Positions 58,941-64,000 of a stretch of DNA of 64,000 nt are shown in pieces. Numbering within the stretch: the stretch's first letter is position 1; each line of letters begins with the position of its first letter. The notes beneath the pieces were generated by a model. The model made no database searches, was not told the DNA's origin, and saw only the letters and a list, made by a program, of their open reading frames with translations. The stretch is from Ciona savignyi (lineage: Eukaryota > Chordata > Ascidiacea > Phlebobranchia > Cionidae): contig CH003340.1 of assembly GCA_000149265.1 (NCBI GenBank), positions 73,366 to 137,365 on the forward strand. Reading direction: 5' to 3'. The translations under genes and the position numbers were made by a program.

Positions 58941-61900
58941 ATGGCCAAAGCCCTTTTTGCTGGAGGTGTGGATGTGGAAAATATATTTGGGAACAAATTT
59001 AACCGAGGCAACCGAGATCGAAGTAATTCACCTGTGCCTGCTTCAGAGTCACCAAGGCTATCAAGAAAAGCTATATCCAATCTAGGAGACACCGAAAAAT
59101 CAGGAGTACCTCTCAACTCAGCATGGACACTGTGGCTTGATAGGTATAGTGGATGAGACATAGGCCTATAATAACATGGATGTATAAAGCTGATTACATA
59201 TAGTTTCAACAAAATAAAACAACAAACCAATACCAGCATTGATTAAATGTCCCTTTACCTTTATAAAAACCTTAGTTAAATTATATATATATATATTCTG
59301 TACCTATTGAAAAACTTTAGATCATAGGTTAGTCAAACGGTGTCTGCTAAGTTATGCTTCATTGATATTTATGCTACCACCGAATTCTACATACTACTAT
59401 AACTAATTGACTGTTAAGACAAAATCGAGTGGGGTATCGGTAATGGTTATGGCATTGGGAATTTCATATACATAGAATTTTTCACAACTGCTTATTTTCA
59501 TGTGTTTAGATCTGTGCCAAACCTCACAGCATCGGAGTATGAAGCAAATTTGAGAAAAATTTACACAGTTTCCACAATTGAGGTTTGTTGTTAGATCCCA
59601 GTAATCTAATAGACTAAAAACAGCAATCTCATTCTCAATTTGCAACAATAATAAACTGACTGCATATAAAAATACTGCTATTATGATAATGCTCTGTAAT
59701 TTTTGTCTATCATACATAAAAATTGATATTGATTGTAAAAATCCAAATTTCCTAAGCCATATCATGGTAGGAGGATATAAAGGTACAACTGTTTTCTTCT
59801 GTGTGCATTATGTATTTTGTATAACTCATCAAATGCTGTGCACTCTCATAGTATGTGTATTGAATGTTTCAACAGATTAAAATATTCTAACTGAATTCTT
59901 GAATAAATATCGACTAGTAGGGCCTACTGTATATATTATATATCTTGCAACCTAAAACAAGCTATTTCTAGAGTTTCTGGGGAGTTTACAACCACATTCC
60001 TCCACCAAGTGGGTTGACACCACGGTACAGCTACCACCTCATGAGGAACGACATTCGACCGGTTTGGTAAGATTTTCAAAATGTTTATGCTTTGAAAGTT
60101 TTGTTTTAATATTGTATTCACCGGTGTTGATGATTTTACACATGGGCGAACAGCCGAACAGTCTTATAATAATATGGTATAATAATGGTATAAACTATTA
60201 CCGGTATTTAAAAAGAGTATGAAATTGACGGCGGCTTGAAAAGATAAACCTGCCAACTGGCATTGACAAAACTAGAGTCATAATATTATTAGGGTAAAAT
60301 TCTAGTTTAACAATGCTTTGCAAAAAAGTACAAGTTGGTAGGCCTATGCAATAAGGTGCATGCCTAATTAATTTGTTATAAATCTTTGCCATCAATTTGT
60401 TATAAACACAAGCAGAAATAAAACAATATTACAGAAAACATTTGTTAGTTACAGACGACTATGTCAGTGAAAAGATAAATTTCATAATTAGGTAAAATAG
60501 TTTTAATTATTATAATTTATTCTCTTTCCGCTGAAACACAATCCACTTTGTTATGATACATGATTCCTATTTATATTTTTAGCTCAATCTCCATTGTACT
60601 TTTATTCCTTTGTGTCTGATTGGATAGCTGAGAAACGCCTCTATTTTGTATACATTATCACAATTCATTTCGGTAATTAAGACATTTGTTAATTGTAGTA
60701 TATATAAACATTTAAAATCATAACAACTTCTACAGATAAAAAAAAACACGCAGATAGTTTTAATAATTATCTTTTTGGTTACCACATATCCACAAAGAAA
60801 TTAAGAATTACCAATATTTTGTTTCAAGCATTCATTGTGTGATGACAGAATTTTGCCCACTATATCATTTATATTATGCAGACCAAAGCCCAAATACAAT
60901 CTCTGTATGAACACATACTTAATAAACATGTAAAATAAAAGAAGAACTATATTGCAGCTCATATATTTGTTACATTAATGTCTGCATATGCTTAATTTTC
61001 GCAGGGAAGATAAGGTGAATGCAAATGGTGGAATGTGGAAACTAAGATGCCACAAATCCTTTACAGTGAGAACATATTAAATTTTATTTTTGCGTCGATT
61101 TGTGGATTTTTTAAAAGCACTGCTTGATGTACTTCTGGACATCATATCGGAGAAAAAATCAGTGGCCTAAAATGTATTTTTTTATATTTTATTACGTTAT
61201 TAATATGGTTAATATATAATTAAAATGGGAACAAGCAGATCTTAAAAGGGGTTTTTTAAAGCAGCCATACATTATTTACACATCATATTTTTTCGGTTAA
61301 AAAGGTTATATATATATAGATACTAATTTATATATGTATAAATATATACTAATTCATAATGTTTAAAAGATGTTTTGATGAATTAATTTTAAGAACACTT
61401 TCTTCCAAACAAAATGGCCGCCCAAGTTCTTGTTATCTAATGTCACTTGTTGCAGGACAATGTGTGGAATGAATTACTTCTGAGTTGTATTGGAGAGCAG
61501 TTCACTGGCCATGTCAATGATGGTAACTTCTGTGTTTTCTTTTATTATATCTTTGTGCATTTAATATAACCTGAATTTTGGTTATTGTCATACAAAATTT
61601 TTAAGAAGTGCTGGGTGTATTAATGACGCAGTCCCAGTTTTTAACAAGACCTGACTAAAACATTTCAGATGATGAAATTATCGGGTTAAGTGTGAGCGTA
61701 CGGAAAAACGATGACTTAGTGCAACTTTGGAACATCAACTCTGCAAACGCTGAAGAATGCAAAGTGCTCGATAAGATAAAAGAATTACTTCCCCATGTGG
61801 TGTTTGAGACCAACTTTTACAAGCGTAAGTGGTCAAATACCATACCATCAAAGTTTGGATTATTCTCCTGCAGCATCCAAAATACCACATGTCTACAGTC

Positions 61901-62451
61901 TAGTTATTCTATTACAGTGTGTTGTATAAACATTTGTATGTAACCCATTAAACCACAGGGTTCAGCAAACAGTGATAAGTATCTTACTGAAAGGCACAAG
62001 AAGGGCTAGACTTGGTTTGATCTTGCAACATTTCATCTGCTATCCGTGTGTTATCATTGAGCTAACGATTTGATCAAATTCATATGTTAAAGTTTTAAAC
62101 AGTGGTTCACTACATATGGATGGTTTAAGATTCTGAATACTTAGGATAGGATGGGATAGAATATTAATATTTATAACCATGAATGTGAAAACCAAGGGAC
62201 ACACGAGCAATCCTCAGATCACCTCGCGCCCACCGCCGAGTTACCGGAGCTATTTCTAAGCGAAGTTGTTACTTATCTCTCTTTTGTTACTAAGCGAAGT
62301 TATTGTTATGTACAAACATTTCAGTTGTTGCTAAAAGTATAACTACTATTTCAAAACCAGAAACATTCTAACAATAATCTGACATCATCCTTGCATATTT
62401 GTATTTGCAGCACACCAGTTGCATAGAGCTTACGAAAGGAAGAGAATATAA
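58941..62451 (+). CDS. EIF4E3: eIF4E3, cap-binding translation factor (231 aa)
   Basis: Seven exons in phase: 58941-59143, 59510-59582, 59972-60066, 61005-61065, 61456-61522, 61669-61824, 62411-62451 (stop TAA). The order of motifs follows human eIF4E3: [102 protein letters not shown]. It has an N-terminal extension of about 55 residues. The cap-stacking Trp of the WED motif and the Trp of FWGVYNHI are kept. The second cap-stacking position (Trp56 of eIF4E1, Cys in human eIF4E3) is Tyr here (SEYEANL). eIF4E3 binds the mRNA cap and competes with eIF4E1. Start ATG 58941 gives MAKALF; an earlier in-frame ATG exists at 58929. Confidence 0.95.
62142..62260 (-). mobile_element. SINE tail fragment in last eIF4E3 intron
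   Basis: ggatagaatattaatattt tail to ccgagttaccggagctatt; about 150 bases before the last exon. Confidence 0.75.
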
Positions 62452-62876
62452 CGGTTTGAATTTTCACCAAATTTTACTGTTTTTTGCTCTTATGACAGCA
62501 AATAAGTTTTCATTGTGTGTGCAATGATTTTATTCAACTAGCCAGCTTTTGATGCTTGCAGATTAGTGATTCATCATTTTATCAGGCGCTTTTATTATAA
62601 TACTTGTTGAATGTTACACCATAATTTCATTTATTTATGTTATAAATCTAATTGGGTTCACTTATCTCTTAGTACGTTTTTTCTGTATAAATCGTTTTCT
62701 GTAAATAGTTTATCCCTGTATGTTCCAAAGTGTTTAGTTTCCACGCACTTCTCTTTCTTATTTGTTGCCAATACAGTTTGTGTTGGAAATTCCTGGTGTT
62801 GGTGATATGATATGAAGCTCATTTTATCGTTTTTCGGCCTTCCGCTGACAGGACTACTGTCGTTGTAATATACAAT

Positions 62877-63100
62877 AGGATGGAATATTCATGTTTATCC
62901 CCATGCATGTGAAAACCAATAGGGTTAACACACAGGCAATCGTCAGATAACCCCACCGTCGGTTTACCAGAGCCATTGCAGTGTGTTATGTATGATTCAC
63001 ACGTTCCCTCAATTTAGTAGAACCCATTGCCGAGTTCAAGCAATATCTGTAAAGTGCCTTGCCCAAGGACACAACCGACTAGCTAGCGACTAATTTCAAT
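62877..63100 (-). mobile_element. SINE, most of length
   Basis: Tail and body to cgactagctagcgac; the head is lost. Confidence 0.82.
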
Positions 63101-63516
63101 ATGGGTAGTCCTCCGTAACCTCACGCCCAGTATCTGGCCGTTTATATTATTTCTCTATCTGCGATTTTGATGCCTCTATTTAAGTTCAAAGAAAAACGTC
63201 AGGATATGCACGAGATATCCCGACAATGTAAAAATTTATATGAATAAAGTGCCTCACTCAAATAACCGACCACAGTGAAGACTAAACCTTTACCAGTTAA
63301 CTTGAATAATGTACTTAACTACTAGCGCAGTCAGCCCTTAATGATGCTTGATAGTAATGGTCGATTAAGCTCTTTTATAAGCTGGCGTGTGGTTGTCTGG
63401 GATAGGAAAGCGCCCTAATTGTCTTGAGTCTACAAACGAAAAGAATATAAAACTAACTAAAATGTTAAAGATGAGGAAAGTGTACTACAAAAAATCTTAT
63501 TAGATTTGTCTCATTA

Positions 63517-63636
63517 GAGGCAATGTCCGTTAAGTGCCTAGTTCAAGGACACAACCGACTAGCTAGCGACCAGTTTCGAAACTACAACCTTTCGGTGGAA
63601 ATACGTCGCACTAAACCGCCAGACTAACCGGTCGGA
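63517..63636 (-). mobile_element. SINE head half
   Basis: gcaatgtccgttaagtgcc to the head end accggtcgga. It overlaps the sequence content of the copy at 62877, so it is an independent insertion. Confidence 0.8.
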
Positions 63637-64000
63637 CTGTTAAAATCGGTGGCCGGTGTGTACATTCACTATAATAAAAACAAACCATGGCCATGGGATT
63701 TGTAAAACAGTAGTTCTATATATATTGACAACAAAATTGAAATTTAAGCTGTTAACCGAAAGAAGATTAATGGCTCACATTCAGGAAAGTTTATTAATTG
63801 TACAATGTTTTAAAAGCTAAACTTTTTTATTTCGTGTTTTAACTGTGTAAAGTTTCACGGTTGCGTCGTGTGTTTCCTATTCATAGCGTAATTCGGCGAA
63901 CGTGATTAATTGTAGTAAAAAAAAATTAAACAAATTAAACTATACAATTTGGTATTGAACTGATGATCTCCTTTTTTGTATACAGGCGCTTTATAAGTAT

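Larger units (their letters stand above)
62452..64000. other. 3' flank of eIF4E3, repeats only
   Basis: Contains two partial minus-strand SINEs (62877-63100, 63517-63636). Between and after them I see no coding sequence or other signal. Confidence 0.6.

Overview
The window looks like AT-rich nuclear DNA of a Ciona-type ascidian (sea squirt). Evidence: all genes have many short exons with GT-AG introns; the proteins are most like animal proteins; and the spaces between and inside genes are full of tRNA-derived SINEs and small hAT elements. The species is inferred; only a database search could fix it. Exon borders below were set by hand: splice consensus, reading phase carried across every intron, and remembered similarity to human proteins.

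Layout. (1) 207-17262, minus: TUBGCP6, the gamma-tubulin ring complex subunit GCP6, about 24 exons, with its C-terminal end beyond the left edge. Its introns hold a 30-bp minisatellite, a 1.65-kb hAT element, several SINEs and a 100-N gap. (2) 18162-18842, minus: intronless CCDC124 (ribosome-binding factor). (3) 20020-20294, minus: a dead processed copy of ribosomal protein eL43 (RPL37A). (4) 21904-33519, minus: a 19-exon gene for a 1330-residue type I membrane protein with 14 thrombospondin type-1 domains, 10 calcium-binding EGF domains, one transmembrane helix and a short tail; seven TSP1 domains are near-identical 168-bp units. (5) 36326-43672 and 46838-50536, minus: two tandem eEF1A paralogues with the same nine-exon structure; intron 4 of the first carries five head-to-tail tRNA-Ser-like units. 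(6) 54183-54395, plus: a small possible gene with a poly(A) signal. (7) 54549-57045, minus: a three-exon gene of 242 codons that I do not recognise. (8) 58941-62451, plus: eIF4E3, complete in seven exons.

The genes do not form a pathway. CCDC124, eEF1A and eIF4E3 all act in translation, but they are separated and regulated independently as far as can be seen. TUBGCP6 acts in microtubule nucleation.

Repeats: a composite tRNA-derived SINE of about 290 bp (tRNA-like head, body, tail ending in CCTATCCTAT) occurs more than 25 times. A second, shorter SINE of about 115 bp is derived from a class II (Ser-type) tRNA. Three hAT-type elements have perfect 8-bp target duplications. In introns the CCTATCCTAT end of the big SINE often lies right beside a splice site. 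No bacterial operon features, CRISPR arrays or rRNA genes were seen.
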